Shown here: positions 30,476-41,531 of the stretch, piece after piece
Layout: each line of letters begins with the position of its first letter
Numbering within the stretch: position 1 is the first letter of the stretch
Assembly: GCA_017859395.1 (NCBI GenBank)
Contig: JAFMNE010000003.1
Coordinates: 19,891-83,890, forward strand
Direction of reading: 5' to 3'
Source: Ilumatobacteraceae bacterium
GTDB taxonomy: Bacteria > Actinomycetota > Acidimicrobiia > Acidimicrobiales > Ilumatobacteraceae
DNA length: 64,000 nucleotides
Program-made: the position numbers and the translations under genes
The notes under the pieces: model-generated
The model's input: only the letters and a program-made list of their open reading frames with translations
Databases searched by the model: none
Told to the model about the DNA's origin: nothing

Positions 30476-31461
30476 CCGATGCTGCTCGTGCTGACGCTCC
30501 GCAATGATCCAGCGGCTTGCTCCGGTGGGACAACATTGATGAGCACGCCGGTCCCGCGCTCGAAGCCGGCTTGAGTGACGAGATTCGGCCAGATGTGGAT
30601 GTGCCAGTGGTATTCGCCGGCGTGCTGATGAGGTGCCGAGTGGAAACCCACGTTGTAGGCAACATCGCCGAGGGTGACATGTAGCGCGGCCATCGCATCG
30701 CGCAGCGTGCGCCCAACCGCGGCCAGCGACTCACTCGTCGCATCCTGTAGATGCTGGCCGTGATCGCGAGGAATGATCAGCAATTCGTATGGCGTGCCGC
30801 TCCAGTAGGGGCACAGCACCACGGCGTGATCGTTGGCGGCGACGATGCGCGTGCCGGCCGCAAGTTCTGCCTCGATCGTTGTACACAGAACACATCCGCC
30901 GGCGAAACGGGCAAAGGCCTTTTCCTCTTCGAGAACTTCACCGGGAACGAAGGGAAGTCCCATGAGTTGGCCGTGGGGATGGCTGAGCGAGGCACCGGCC
31001 TCGCGACCGTGGTTCACAATCGCTTGGGTGTAGCGGATGTGCTTAGCGCCCGCGTGCGAGATGAAGCGTCGCTGTAAGGCGAGCATGAACTGTTCCGCCG
31101 CGGTGTCGTCGAGTCGGTCGAGGCCCGCGAGATGGTCGGGGGTGTACACGAAGACTTCGTGGATGCCGGTGCCGTCGGCAGTGACATGCACCGGCCCCTC
31201 GTGGTGAACGGCGAATCCGTCCTCTCCGTCAAAGGCGGGGTACAGGTTTGGGATCACCCGTACGGTCCACGATCCTGATTCGTCGATGGTCTCAAGTGCC
31301 GGTGGCGTGGACTCCTCGTTGCCGGGACAGAACGGGCACGGTCGATCACTCGGACCGTCGGCGACGGGAGAGCGTGGTGCGAAGTCGGTCGGTCGCTGCG
31401 CCCGCTCGGACACGATGGTCACCCAGCGACCGGTCAGCTGGTTCAGGCGGAGCTGGCTCAC
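30469..31461 (-). CDS. galT: Galactose-1-phosphate uridylyltransferase family protein
   Basis: 330 residues of the GalT branch of the HIT superfamily, a Leloir-pathway step. CPFCPGNE supplies the first metal/structural Cys pair. The active-site loop SHPHGQLMGLPFVP carries the uridylylated His, and HWHIHIWP is near the C terminus. The frame opens at 31749, but the first ~95 residues are low-complexity antisense-like sequence. The GTG at 31461 (VSQLRLNQLTGRWV) fits the family start and has GAGAAG 4 bases upstream. TATCCT lies 10 bases upstream. Confidence 0.88.
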   Translation of the reverse strand: MSQLRLNQLTGRWVTIVSERAQRPTDFAPRSPVADGPSDRPCPFCPGNEESTPPALETIDESGSWTVRVIPNLYPAFDGEDGFAVHHEGPVHVTADGTGIHEVFVYTPDHLAGLDRLDDTAAEQFMLALQRRFISHAGAKHIRYTQAIVNHGREAGASLSHPHGQLMGLPFVPGEVLEEEKAFARFAGGCVLCTTIEAELAAGTRIVAANDHAVVLCPYWSGTPYELLIIPRDHGQHLQDATSESLAAVGRTLRDAMAALHVTLGDVAYNVGFHSAPHQHAGEYHWHIHIWPNLVTQAGFERGTGVLINVVPPEQAAGSLRSVSTSSIGR

Positions 31462-31543
31462 AGTGCTTCTCAGGATAGACCGCTCAGATGCCGGGTCGGC
31501 ACACCAACCGGCGACATGGGGAGTCGTGGGTTCCGCGGTGCGC

Positions 31544-32359
31544 TTATGAAAGGCGCCGGTAGATGGAAATGTGGTTGTCGTCGCCCGACGTAAATGCTGA
31601 TCCGTCCCAGTCGGCGAATCGGTTGTCGAGCACGAGTCCGGCGTCGGTCGCCATCTGGTCGACTTCAGTGATCGAGAGGTAGCGGATACTCCACGGTCGT
31701 AGACGTACTCGGTCGCCATCGGTGAACTCGATGAAGTGCCCCTCGGCAATGTGGTCGTCGCCGTGATGCCGCGCCACCGACAGCACGACCCGCTCGGTCG
31801 TCATCGATCGCACACCCACCGTGGTGCTGCTGTCGTCATCGCTCGGCGGCACGGCTGCCTCGACAACGAAGATCCCACCGGGCGCTAGCACGGTGGCCAC
31901 GGAGGCGAACAGCGCACGTTGGCGATCTTCGGTGTGCAGGTTGAACACCGTGTTGTAGGCCGCCACCACGGCAGCGATGTGCTCGTCGTGGGTTGCTGTG
32001 ACGAGGTCATCCACCATGTCGCCGCGCACGGCCACGATCGTGCGCTCGGTGTCGTTGACGGCGAGTTGTTCCAGCATCTCCGAACTCACGTCAATCCCGA
32101 TGACCCGGCGCCCACGAGCCGCGATAGCAAGCGCCACACGGCCGGTGCCGACCCCTAGTTCGCATACTGCGCCCGCTGGGGCGTGCTCATCGACCACTGC
32201 AGCGAGAGCATCCACATCGCTCAAGTCGTGGTACCAGTCGTCGTAGACATCTGCGAAGGCACGGCCATAGGTGTCGGCCGTGTAGCCGGCCATGGTGCGC
32301 GCGTCGCCCGCTGCAGCGCTGTCGCTGCTGGCGGCATCATCGCGTTGGCGGGGTTCCAC
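31544..32359 (-). CDS. Class I SAM-dependent methyltransferase
   Basis: 271 residues. The SAM-binding motif I is CELGVGTGRVALAIA, motif II GIDVSSEMLEQL. An N-terminal YDDWYHDLSDVDAL region is typical of small-molecule methyltransferases; the acceptor is unknown. The GTG at 32359 is 6 bases from TAGGTT. Divergent from the cysteine desulfurase. Confidence 0.82.
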   Translation of the reverse strand: MEPRQRDDAASSDSAAAGDARTMAGYTADTYGRAFADVYDDWYHDLSDVDALAAVVDEHAPAGAVCELGVGTGRVALAIAARGRRVIGIDVSSEMLEQLAVNDTERTIVAVRGDMVDDLVTATHDEHIAAVVAAYNTVFNLHTEDRQRALFASVATVLAPGGIFVVEAAVPPSDDDSSTTVGVRSMTTERVVLSVARHHGDDHIAEGHFIEFTDGDRVRLRPWSIRYLSITEVDQMATDAGLVLDNRFADWDGSAFTSGDDNHISIYRRLS

Positions 32360-32365
32360 GTCGGC

Positions 32366-32371
32366 AACCTA
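32366..32371 (-). promoter_or_regulatory. -10 box (TAGGTT), methyltransferase
   Basis: TAGGTT on the minus strand, 6 bases before the GTG at 32359. Confidence 0.55.
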
Positions 32372-32414
32372 TCGGTGGTCGTGGCTCACAGCCGTCGTGA
32401 TCGTGTTGCTGCCC

Positions 32415-32420
32415 TAGGCT
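32415..32420 (+). promoter_or_regulatory. -10 box (TAGGCT), cysteine desulfurase-mnmA
   Basis: TAGGCT, 7 bases before the GTG at 32428; no SD. Confidence 0.6.
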
Positions 32421-32427
32421 CAGGGGC

Positions 32428-33573
32428 GTGTCATCGGAGCGACTCGGGGTGTACCTGGACCATGCGGCAACCGGTCCTGTGCGGGCGTCGGTTGTTGACG
32501 CGATGTCGGCGGTCTGGTCGGACCAGTGGGCAAACCCGGCGGCAGCGCATCGCCGTGGACGCGATGCCCGTCGCACCCTCGACGATGCTCGCGAGCGACT
32601 GGCGGATGTTCTGGGAGTCGCTGCAGCCGATGTTGTGGTGACCAGCGGTGGCACCGAGGCCGATAATCAGGCCATCACCGGTGCCGTCGTCGCAACCGGT
32701 GGTGTGGCGGTATGCAGCGCAGCCGAACACCATGCGGTGCTCGATCCCGTCATGCACAGCGGTGGTGTGGTGGTGCGGTGTCGCGAGGACGCCCATATCG
32801 ACCTCGATGCGCTCGCCGATGCCCTTGATAGGGCGCAGGCTCACCAGCCCGTGGCGGTGGTATCGGTGATGGCGGTGAACAACGAGGTCGGAACGATCAC
32901 CGACCTGGATGCGGTGGCGGCGGTGATCCGCCGTCACGCCCCGGGTGCGTGGTTCCACTGTGATGCGGTGCAGGCCGCCACATGGCTCGATATGGCCGAT
33001 ATGTGTCGCGTGGCCGACATGGTGTCACTGTCGGCGCACAAGTTCGGGGGGCCGCATTCGGTGGGGGCGCTCGTTGTCCGCAACGGTGTGTCGCCAGCTC
33101 CGCTGCTGCTGGGTGGCGGTCAAGAACGTGGCCGTCGCAGCGGCACGGTGGACGTTGCCGGGGTTGTCGGTATGTCGACAGCCCTAGCTGATGCCGCCGC
33201 TGAACGGGCCGAGGTGGTGGCCCGGGTGAATGAACTGCGCAACCGATTGCTGGACATGATCTCGGTGGTCGATGGGGTGGCACCAACGGTGGCCCCGCAG
33301 GCCACCGTTCCCGGGATCTGTCATGTCTGTGTCGAGGGGGTCGAGTCGGAGGCGTTGCTGTTCATGCTCGACACTGCGGGCATCGCAGCGAGCGCTGCGT
33401 CGGCGTGTGCGAGCGGCGCCATGCAGGCCTCGCATGTGACCGCGGCGATGGGTGTGCCGCCATCGCGCGCCCGTGGCGCATTGCGGCTGAGCCTGGGTCG
33501 CACCACCACAGCGGACGACATCGAACGAGCGGGCGAGGTACTGGTCGATGTCATTGCGAGGTTGCGCCGATGA
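32428..33573 (+). CDS. Cysteine desulfurase (NifS/IscS family)
   Basis: 381 residues, a PLP class V aminotransferase-fold enzyme. GGTEADNQAI, AEHHAVLDP, SVMAVNNEVGTI and the PLP-Lys motif SLSAHKFGGP are present. The sulfur-relay Cys is in ASACASGAMQ. It overlaps mnmA by ATGA, so its persulfide sulfur is probably used for tRNA 2-thiouridine. It may also feed Fe-S assembly. Confidence 0.92.
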   Translation: MSSERLGVYLDHAATGPVRASVVDAMSAVWSDQWANPAAAHRRGRDARRTLDDARERLADVLGVAAADVVVTSGGTEADNQAITGAVVATGGVAVCSAAEHHAVLDPVMHSGGVVVRCREDAHIDLDALADALDRAQAHQPVAVVSVMAVNNEVGTITDLDAVAAVIRRHAPGAWFHCDAVQAATWLDMADMCRVADMVSLSAHKFGGPHSVGALVVRNGVSPAPLLLGGGQERGRRSGTVDVAGVVGMSTALADAAAERAEVVARVNELRNRLLDMISVVDGVAPTVAPQATVPGICHVCVEGVESEALLFMLDTAGIAASAASACASGAMQASHVTAAMGVPPSRARGALRLSLGRTTTADDIERAGEVLVDVIARLRR

Positions 33574-34631
33574 GTCGGGTACTCGTTGGCATGAGTGGCG
33601 GGGTCGATTCCTCTGTTGCCGCCGCGGTGCTGGTCGATGAGGGTCATGAGGTTGTTGGGGTCACGATGCGGCTGTGGGGCGGCGATGCCGATACCGGCTG
33701 CTGCAGCGTGTCCGATGTCGAGGATGCACGTCGTGTCGCCGACCAGTTGGGCATCGACCATGTGGTGTTCAACTTCTCCGATGACTTCGAGCAACATGTG
33801 GTGACGCCATATGTCGATGGTCATCGTGCCGGAATCACCCCCAATCCGTGTATCGAGTGCAACCGGCATCTGAAGTTCGAACGGCTGGCCGAGCGGGCGC
33901 ATCTCCTCGGCTTTGATGCTGTGGCAACGGGGCATCACGCGCAAATCGAACTCCGTAACGACCGTTGGACCCTGCGCCGTGGTGCCGACCCGGCAAAGGA
34001 TCAGAGCTATGTGCTGCACATGGCAGATCAGGCAACCCTGTCGCGCACGCTCCTGCCGATTGGGGCAATGCACAAAGATGAGGTCCGGGCGATCGCGCGA
34101 GAGATCGGCCTGCGCACCGCCGGCAAACCCGACAGCCAAGATGTGTGCTTCATCCGATCTGACGAAGGGCGGGCACGTTTTCTTGGGGATCGGATCCCAC
34201 TACGTGCGGCTGCGGTGGTCGACACCGACGGGGTCGATATCGGCCGCGTCGAATCGGTGGAAACGGTGACCATCGGGCAACGACGTGGGCTGGGTCTGCC
34301 CGGCGGTGGGCCGGTGCGGTACGTCGTCGATGTCGACCATGCTGATCCTGATCGACCGGTGGTGGTGGTTGGCGCCCACGATCATCTGCTGCGTGACGCA
34401 ATGGCCGTCGGGTCGATGTCGTGGACTGATGCACCGGTGTGTGGTGACGTGCTGGTGCAGGTCAGTGCTCATGGCGAACCGATGGCGGCCACCATTGGCG
34501 GCCCCGATGCTTCTGGTCGGCACATTGTCACCACAGCACGCCCTCATCGCCGTGTGGCTCCCGGCCAGTCCGCTGTTCTCTATGACCTTGCTGACGACTG
34601 CGTGCTCGGCGGAGGCATCGTCGTCAATTAG
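33570..34631 (+). CDS. mnmA: tRNA-specific 2-thiouridylase
   Basis: 353 residues. The PP-loop is GMSGGVDSSVAAA. The two catalytic Cys are in NPCIECNRHLKF and SQDVCFI. It makes 2-thiouridine at the wobble U34 of Lys, Glu and Gln tRNAs using sulfur from a desulfurase. Coupled by ATGA overlap to that partner here. The frame is open from 33405, but the ATG at 33570 is the family start. Confidence 0.95.
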   Translation: MSRVLVGMSGGVDSSVAAAVLVDEGHEVVGVTMRLWGGDADTGCCSVSDVEDARRVADQLGIDHVVFNFSDDFEQHVVTPYVDGHRAGITPNPCIECNRHLKFERLAERAHLLGFDAVATGHHAQIELRNDRWTLRRGADPAKDQSYVLHMADQATLSRTLLPIGAMHKDEVRAIAREIGLRTAGKPDSQDVCFIRSDEGRARFLGDRIPLRAAAVVDTDGVDIGRVESVETVTIGQRRGLGLPGGGPVRYVVDVDHADPDRPVVVVGAHDHLLRDAMAVGSMSWTDAPVCGDVLVQVSAHGEPMAATIGGPDASGRHIVTTARPHRRVAPGQSAVLYDLADDCVLGGGIVVN

Positions 34632-34666
34632 GCGTCATCGAACTGGGTTGTTGACGACCGTTGCGG

Positions 34667-35563
34667 TCAGGGCATCGATGCCGTGGACGGTGTCCGTGAA
34701 AGCGCATTCAACGCCCACCCAGGGCGCGTGGGAGCCACCAGAACCGCACGTGCATGAATCGCTCGTCCCCGCGGGTTGTTGCGACCATCGGCGATCAGCA
34801 CTGTGGTCGATTCACGCACGGTGATTTCGATGGCGGTGCCCCCAGCTGGCCCGGTGAGGTCAGCCGCGCCGGTGTCCGCCGATGCCAACATCACCCCGGT
34901 GAGGTCCCGGTGACGCATCATGAGCGTTTCGTTGAGCACCAGGGGATCATGCACGACGATTCCAGCGGGGACACCGACTAGCCACCGTCGTGCCAAGCGG
35001 TGCCACCGCGGTGCTGCAAAGACGGCGGCGGCGATGGCAGGCCCTCCCGTCACGATGGTGGTCAAAACCATCTCCTGCGCGAGTGCGACTGCAGCAACAC
35101 TCGACAGGGCCGACCACACCACCCACATCACAAGAGCAGCGGCACCGAAGGCTGCGGGAGGGCGCAACAGCAACCGTGTCTCTGCGCCGTAGGCCGATGC
35201 TTGGACAAACGCAGCGCCGACCTCTGCACTCAACACGACGACGGTGGCGGCGCTGGCGGCCACGGCAGCAATACCTAATGCCAGCGGTTCGAGGGCGGCG
35301 TTGTCGATGGCAGTGATGGCGACGGCAATCGGCGCGAGCGGCACCGTGATGCGCGCGACGGTGAGCGTGATCACCGCGGGCACCGATACGGCCACGGCAG
35401 CGATCGTCCACACCGCGGCCAGCACCCATCGGGTGGCGCCGGCATCGTCGACCACGAATGACACCGCGGAGCCGACGGCGATCCAGGCCATGCGCAGCAC
35501 CCAGACCGCGATCAGCGATCGACGGCGGTGTGGGGTGGCGTTGTGTGCGACGTGGTCGGGCAC
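34667..35563 (-). CDS. Hypothetical multi-pass membrane protein
   Basis: About 298 residues: four or more Ala/Val-rich TM helices in the first ~200 residues, then a soluble ~95-residue tail (VHDPLVLNETLMMRHRDLTG..., ending in a basic Arg/Pro stretch). The family is not recognised. The GTG at 35563 is the likely start; the longer frame to 35692 crosses the neighbouring promoter and is low complexity. Convergent with mnmA. Confidence 0.6.
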   Translation of the reverse strand: MPDHVAHNATPHRRRSLIAVWVLRMAWIAVGSAVSFVVDDAGATRWVLAAVWTIAAVAVSVPAVITLTVARITVPLAPIAVAITAIDNAALEPLALGIAAVAASAATVVVLSAEVGAAFVQASAYGAETRLLLRPPAAFGAAALVMWVVWSALSSVAAVALAQEMVLTTIVTGGPAIAAAVFAAPRWHRLARRWLVGVPAGIVVHDPLVLNETLMMRHRDLTGVMLASADTGAADLTGPAGGTAIEITVRESTTVLIADGRNNPRGRAIHARAVLVAPTRPGWALNALSRTPSTASMP

Positions 35564-35660
35564 GTCGCACAGTCTGCCGGGAGGTGACGGTGTCCGCTCC
35601 CGGTGCCGGCCGGCAGCGTCCGGGTCGTGCCACCCATGCCCGACATGGCAAGGTGAGCCG

Positions 35661-36683
35661 ATGGCGACAGGCGCTGCGCTCGAGGTGATCACTCCTGGCG
35701 CCAGCGTGGGGGTGGGAAGCCTTCCGCACCGCGACGCTCAGGCCGCTGTCGAGTTCACCATTGCCAACTTCGATGTGCCGGTGGTACCGCGGCTACCGCG
35801 TCGAAGCGGCTCGGAATCCCTGGTTGCTCAGGCGATGGTTGGCGCGGCGGGAATCACCCTCGGCCAGTACGGCACGGTAGCGGTCGACGTCGACCGACTC
35901 GATCCTGATGCGGCGGTTGTCACCGGCCTGCACACCGAGAACTTCGGTGGCTTTCGTGCATTCGTGGAACATGCACCGCACCTGTTGCAGGAGGGGCGTG
36001 CATTCAAATGGCAGTTCGTCGGCCCGGTCACCCTGGGTGGCGCGTTGGTGCGTGCTGGAGCGCCGCGCAGCCTCGCGTTCGAGGTTGCCGAGCGCACGGT
36101 GGCCGCCCATGTGAGCGCACTCGGTGCGCTGTTGGCATCGGCGTTGCCCGGGCACCCGCAGTTGATCATTCTCGACGAACCCTGGCTTGCCGACCTGATG
36201 TCGAGCGATTTCCCCCTGGCTCCTGACGCCGCAGCCGACCTGGTGTCGTCGGCCATGGCCGCCGCACAGCCCTATGGCACTGTTGGGTTGCACTGCTGTT
36301 ACGACGCCGACTGGCCGCCGTTGCTCGAGGCAGGCCCGCAGGTGCTGTCGCTGCCGGCCTCGCCGCGGGTCGCCAATGTGGCGGGGTACCTCGAGCGCTT
36401 CCTCGATGGTGGCGGGTGGATCGCGTGGGGTGCTGTCAGTACCGACGGGCCGGTTGGGGTGACGGCGTCACGGGCCTGGGGTGCGCTTACCGACATGTGG
36501 TGTGACCTCGTCAAGCGCGGTATCGACCCGGATCTGTTGCGGGATCGCAGCATGATCAGCCCGCGCCGTGGGCTCGCGTCGTATCCGCCGGTAGTGGCCG
36601 CTGATATTTGCCGTACCTTGCGCGACGTTGGTCGCCGAGTTCGCGATGCGGCGTGCGCCACCAAATTGATGCTGAGCACGTGA
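35661..36683 (+). CDS. UROD/MetE-like superfamily protein
   Basis: 340 residues with a TIM-barrel of the uroporphyrinogen decarboxylase/cobalamin-independent methionine synthase superfamily. GSLPHRDAQAAVEF, FKWQFVGPVTLGG, IILDEPWL, GLHCCYDADW and the final MISPRRGLASY correspond to MetE C-domain landmarks. His-Cys in LHCC parallels the zinc ligands of MetE. It may be a methyltransferase, but the substrate is unknown. The ATG at 35661 has AGGTGA 4 bases upstream; a longer frame from 35244 is antisense to the membrane protein. Confidence 0.75.
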   Translation: MATGAALEVITPGASVGVGSLPHRDAQAAVEFTIANFDVPVVPRLPRRSGSESLVAQAMVGAAGITLGQYGTVAVDVDRLDPDAAVVTGLHTENFGGFRAFVEHAPHLLQEGRAFKWQFVGPVTLGGALVRAGAPRSLAFEVAERTVAAHVSALGALLASALPGHPQLIILDEPWLADLMSSDFPLAPDAAADLVSSAMAAAQPYGTVGLHCCYDADWPPLLEAGPQVLSLPASPRVANVAGYLERFLDGGGWIAWGAVSTDGPVGVTASRAWGALTDMWCDLVKRGIDPDLLRDRSMISPRRGLASYPPVVAADICRTLRDVGRRVRDAACATKLMLST

Positions 36684-38789
<2,106 letters not shown>

Positions 38790-38793
38790 GCGA

Positions 38794-38822
38794 CAACGTT
38801 TGGTGGGAATTACACCACGTTG
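38794..38822. terminator. Hairpin between ligA and the converging gene
   Basis: CAACGT (38794-38799) pairs with ACGTTG (38817-38822), and GGTG (38802-38805) with CACC (38813-38816). This gives a 10-bp stem with a 2-base bulge and a 7-base loop that contains the stop of the minus-strand gene. No T-tract. Confidence 0.5.
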
Positions 38823-39397
38823 AATTGCCAGGTGAACGACCGCGCGCGTTCACGGCCTTCGGCGATCGGCCAGTGCACCACCGTCACCCGGTGAATTCCC
38901 GGCTCGAACCGTTCGATCTCGGCAGCAGCCGATGGGGTGAACGTGAGCGTGGAGTTGCCGGGTTCGAACACGGTCACCGGTGGCACCGAAATCTGTTCCC
39001 CGGGATCGGTGAGGCTGTCCTGCAGACTCGACAGGTCAACGGTGTCAAGTTCGACGCCATCGACGATCAGAACACCTGTGTAGCCGGGCGCAAGATCGAC
39101 GAACACATTCGTTTGTGCCAGGGCCTGTTCGGCATCGGGCACCGGGACGACCGACTCCACCGTGGCGGGAAGGTCCACTCGGTCGTCGCCGGTCACTCCG
39201 ATGAGTAGACCTCGCGCAACGAGGACCAGCCCGAGAGCGATGACCGCGGACACGATGAGCAGACCGCGGTCGATGCGCCGTCGGCCACCCGTGGTTGGTG
39301 CTCGATCGTTCGAGGGCGTCGACGCGTCGTCAGCCACCACGGCAGTGGCCTGTTCGGCGCTTTCAGGGGAGGGGATTGGGTCGATGGTGTCGGCCAC
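38810..39397 (-). CDS. Hypothetical single-TM protein with extracytoplasmic beta domain
   Basis: About 195 residues: a polar N terminus of ~40 residues, RRRID, one TM helix (GLLIVSAVIALGLVLVARGLLIG), then ~125 outward-facing residues with beta-rich, Ig-like features (LAPGYTGVLIVDGVEL, FEPGNSTLTFTPS, GIHRVTVVHW). The family is not recognised. The GTG at 39397 follows CATGAT by 6 bases; a longer frame starts at 39448. Divergent from a PASTA pseudokinase, which suggests but does not prove a shared envelope role. Confidence 0.6.
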   Translation of the reverse strand: MADTIDPIPSPESAEQATAVVADDASTPSNDRAPTTGGRRRIDRGLLIVSAVIALGLVLVARGLLIGVTGDDRVDLPATVESVVPVPDAEQALAQTNVFVDLAPGYTGVLIVDGVELDTVDLSSLQDSLTDPGEQISVPPVTVFEPGNSTLTFTPSAAAEIERFEPGIHRVTVVHWPIAEGRERARSFTWQFNVV

Positions 39398-39451
39398 GAC
39401 GCCATCATGCCCGGCCGTCGGCGGTGACCCCAACCGGAGCGTGAACACCGA

Positions 39452-39457
39452 TAGCGT
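39452..39457 (+). promoter_or_regulatory. -10 box (TAGCGT), PASTA pseudokinase
   Basis: TAGCGT, 9 bases before the GTG at 39467. The spacing allows a very short 5' leader. Confidence 0.4.
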
Positions 39458-39466
39458 CGAGGGCTC

Positions 39467-41464
39467 GTGGATGGATCGCTCGAGCAGGTGCTGCCCGATG
39501 TCGGCACGGTGGTCGGCGGCCGATGGGTCGTCACCGCGGCGGTGTCGTCGGGGTCAAGCTTTTCCGTATTCGATGCGCGTGGTGTCGACGACCAGCCGGT
39601 CACCTTGAAATGCGTCACCCCGGCCCTGTCGGCACCCGTGGGCTTCGATCAGCGCTTTGACGCGGCAATGCGGCGTTGTTCAGTGGTGAGCCATCCCGGT
39701 TTGGTTGCCGTGTTCGACTGGGGTAGTGAGACAACACCGATGGGTCGGCGCTCATGGGTCGTGACCGAACCGATCGAGGCCGGAAGTCTTCGTGATGTGC
39801 TCGATCGAGGCCGGCGTCTGTCGCCATCGCAGGCTCTGGCGGTCGGCCTCGATATCTGTCGGGCGTTGGCCGAAGCACACGCCCACGATCTAGTCCATGG
39901 GGAGATCACGCCATCGAAGATCCTCTTCGGTGCTGATGGTCGCCCGCGACTGGCGGATGTGGGTCCTGCATGGGTGCTGGCTGAGCCGTCCTGGGTTGAC
40001 CCCGCCGGTATCGACAATCATGTTGCGGCCTACGCGTCACCGGAGCAGGTACACGGCGCACCTCCGGGACCTGCGTCGGATATCTACGCACTTGCGCTGG
40101 TGCTGGTTGAGGCTGTGACCGGGGCGGTTCCCTTCGATGCCGGGTCGACTACCGCTACTCTCGCCGCACGCGTCGACCGGTTGCTCCCGGTTGGCGCTGA
40201 ACTCGGACCACTTGCTGCACCGTTGGAGCGAGCAGCCCGTCCCGACCCGGCAGAGCGCAGCGATGCGGTGGCGATGGGCACCGCATTACTGGAGGTCGCG
40301 CGCCGTCTCCCGAGGCCAGAACCGGTGCCTGTGCCGTCGCGACCTGTGCCGCGCACCGCCGTCGCCGACCGCACCGAGGCGCTGACGATCGTCACCTCCG
40401 ATGACCCGGCGACGACTGGCCCTGTCACCGCACCGACACGATCGCTGCCGGTTGCCGAGGTGGTTCAGGACGACTCCGCAGCGGACGCCTCCACTGGAAT
40501 ACCCGCTGCTGACACCGCCGAGCCCGACGCGGGGGGCGTCGCCGCACCCCGTCGGCGTCCCCGATGGCTGCTGCCCACCGCTGCTGCTGCGGGCGTCATC
40601 ATTGTGGTTCTTGCCCTGCGATGGCTGCTGGTGACGCCAGTGCACACCGTTCCCGATCTGGTTGGTGTGGAAGAGTCCGCGGCCATCAATCGCGTTGCTC
40701 CGTTCGCCTGGGAAGTTGAAATCGTGCGGCAGCGATCCGATGAGGTTCCTGATGCGGGAACGGTCATATCAAGCAGCCCGTCGGCTGGGGTCGAGATCGC
40801 CGAGGGTGGGCTCCTTCGTCTGGAGGTCAGCGATGGGCCTCTGCTGCGCGAGCTCCCGGAGGTCACCGGCCTGGCTGCCGAGGCGGCCATCGCAGCCTTA
40901 TCCGGGGCGGGGCTCGACCCCTATGAAGAACGAATTGCCAACGAGGTCATTCCTGCAGGTGAGGTGATTTCGTGGGATGTGCCCGGCGACATGACCGTGC
41001 GTGCCGGATCCCGCGTCGAACCGGGAACCGTTCTGCGCCTCGTGGTGTCATCGGGGCCGGCTGCGCGAACGGTGCCCGATCTCAGCGGTGCCCAAGTCGG
41101 TGCAGCGCGGGCCTCACTTGTTGATATCGGACTGCGCATCACCACGGTCGAATCCATCTACGACGATGAAATCCCCGAGGGTCAGATCATCGCCCAAGAT
41201 CCGGCCCCGGGTACCAGCGTCGATCGTGGAACCACCGTGGGGGTCACCGTGTCGCTCGGTGTGGAGGTCCTTGTGATGCCATCGCTGGGCGATGACATCG
41301 ATTTCGAGACGGCACGCAGAATTCTGAGCGATGCCGGTTTCGAGGTGGAACTGATCCTTGGTGCGCGTGATGGCATCGTGGACGAGGTCACGGTCAACGG
41401 TGAGACGGTGCGTGCAGGCGACGAATTCGAGCCTGGCACGGTCGCTGAAGTCACCGCCGTCTGA
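39467..41464 (+). CDS. Membrane PASTA-domain protein kinase-like protein (predicted pseudokinase)
   Basis: 665 residues in PknB order: kinase-like domain (~20-280), Pro/Thr-rich juxtamembrane linker, TM helix (~367-389) and four PASTA repeats from ~392 to the end. Lys48 (VTLKCV) matches the VAIK Lys, and the SPE and SDIYALALVLVE segments of the C-lobe are kept. The catalytic loop HRDxKxxN reads HGEITPSKI (144-152), so the catalytic Asp is lost. DFG reads DVG (164-166), and the glycine loop is degenerate (SSGSSFSVF). It probably senses peptidoglycan fragments through PASTA and acts as a scaffold rather than a phosphotransferase. Confidence 0.85.
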   Translation: MDGSLEQVLPDVGTVVGGRWVVTAAVSSGSSFSVFDARGVDDQPVTLKCVTPALSAPVGFDQRFDAAMRRCSVVSHPGLVAVFDWGSETTPMGRRSWVVTEPIEAGSLRDVLDRGRRLSPSQALAVGLDICRALAEAHAHDLVHGEITPSKILFGADGRPRLADVGPAWVLAEPSWVDPAGIDNHVAAYASPEQVHGAPPGPASDIYALALVLVEAVTGAVPFDAGSTTATLAARVDRLLPVGAELGPLAAPLERAARPDPAERSDAVAMGTALLEVARRLPRPEPVPVPSRPVPRTAVADRTEALTIVTSDDPATTGPVTAPTRSLPVAEVVQDDSAADASTGIPAADTAEPDAGGVAAPRRRPRWLLPTAAAAGVIIVVLALRWLLVTPVHTVPDLVGVEESAAINRVAPFAWEVEIVRQRSDEVPDAGTVISSSPSAGVEIAEGGLLRLEVSDGPLLRELPEVTGLAAEAAIAALSGAGLDPYEERIANEVIPAGEVISWDVPGDMTVRAGSRVEPGTVLRLVVSSGPAARTVPDLSGAQVGAARASLVDIGLRITTVESIYDDEIPEGQIIAQDPAPGTSVDRGTTVGVTVSLGVEVLVMPSLGDDIDFETARRILSDAGFEVELILGARDGIVDEVTVNGETVRAGDEFEPGTVAEVTAV

Positions 41465-41481
41465 TTCTGGGGTGCGAATCG

Positions 41482-41506
41482 CGCGTGCGACGGTCTCGTC
41501 GGCGCG
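41482..41506 (+). terminator. Possible terminator after the PASTA gene
   Basis: CGACG (41488-41492) pairs with CGTCG (41497-41501), with outer CGCG arms (41482-41485, 41503-41506) across a small asymmetric bulge. The T-tract is poor. Confidence 0.3.
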
Positions 41507-41519
41507 GTTGCTCGGTCAC

Positions 41520-41525
41520 TAGCGT
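41520..41525 (+). promoter_or_regulatory. -10 box (TAGCGT), SDR
   Basis: TAGCGT, 6 bases before the ATG at 41532; no SD. Confidence 0.6.
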
Positions 41526-41531
41526 GTCGGA

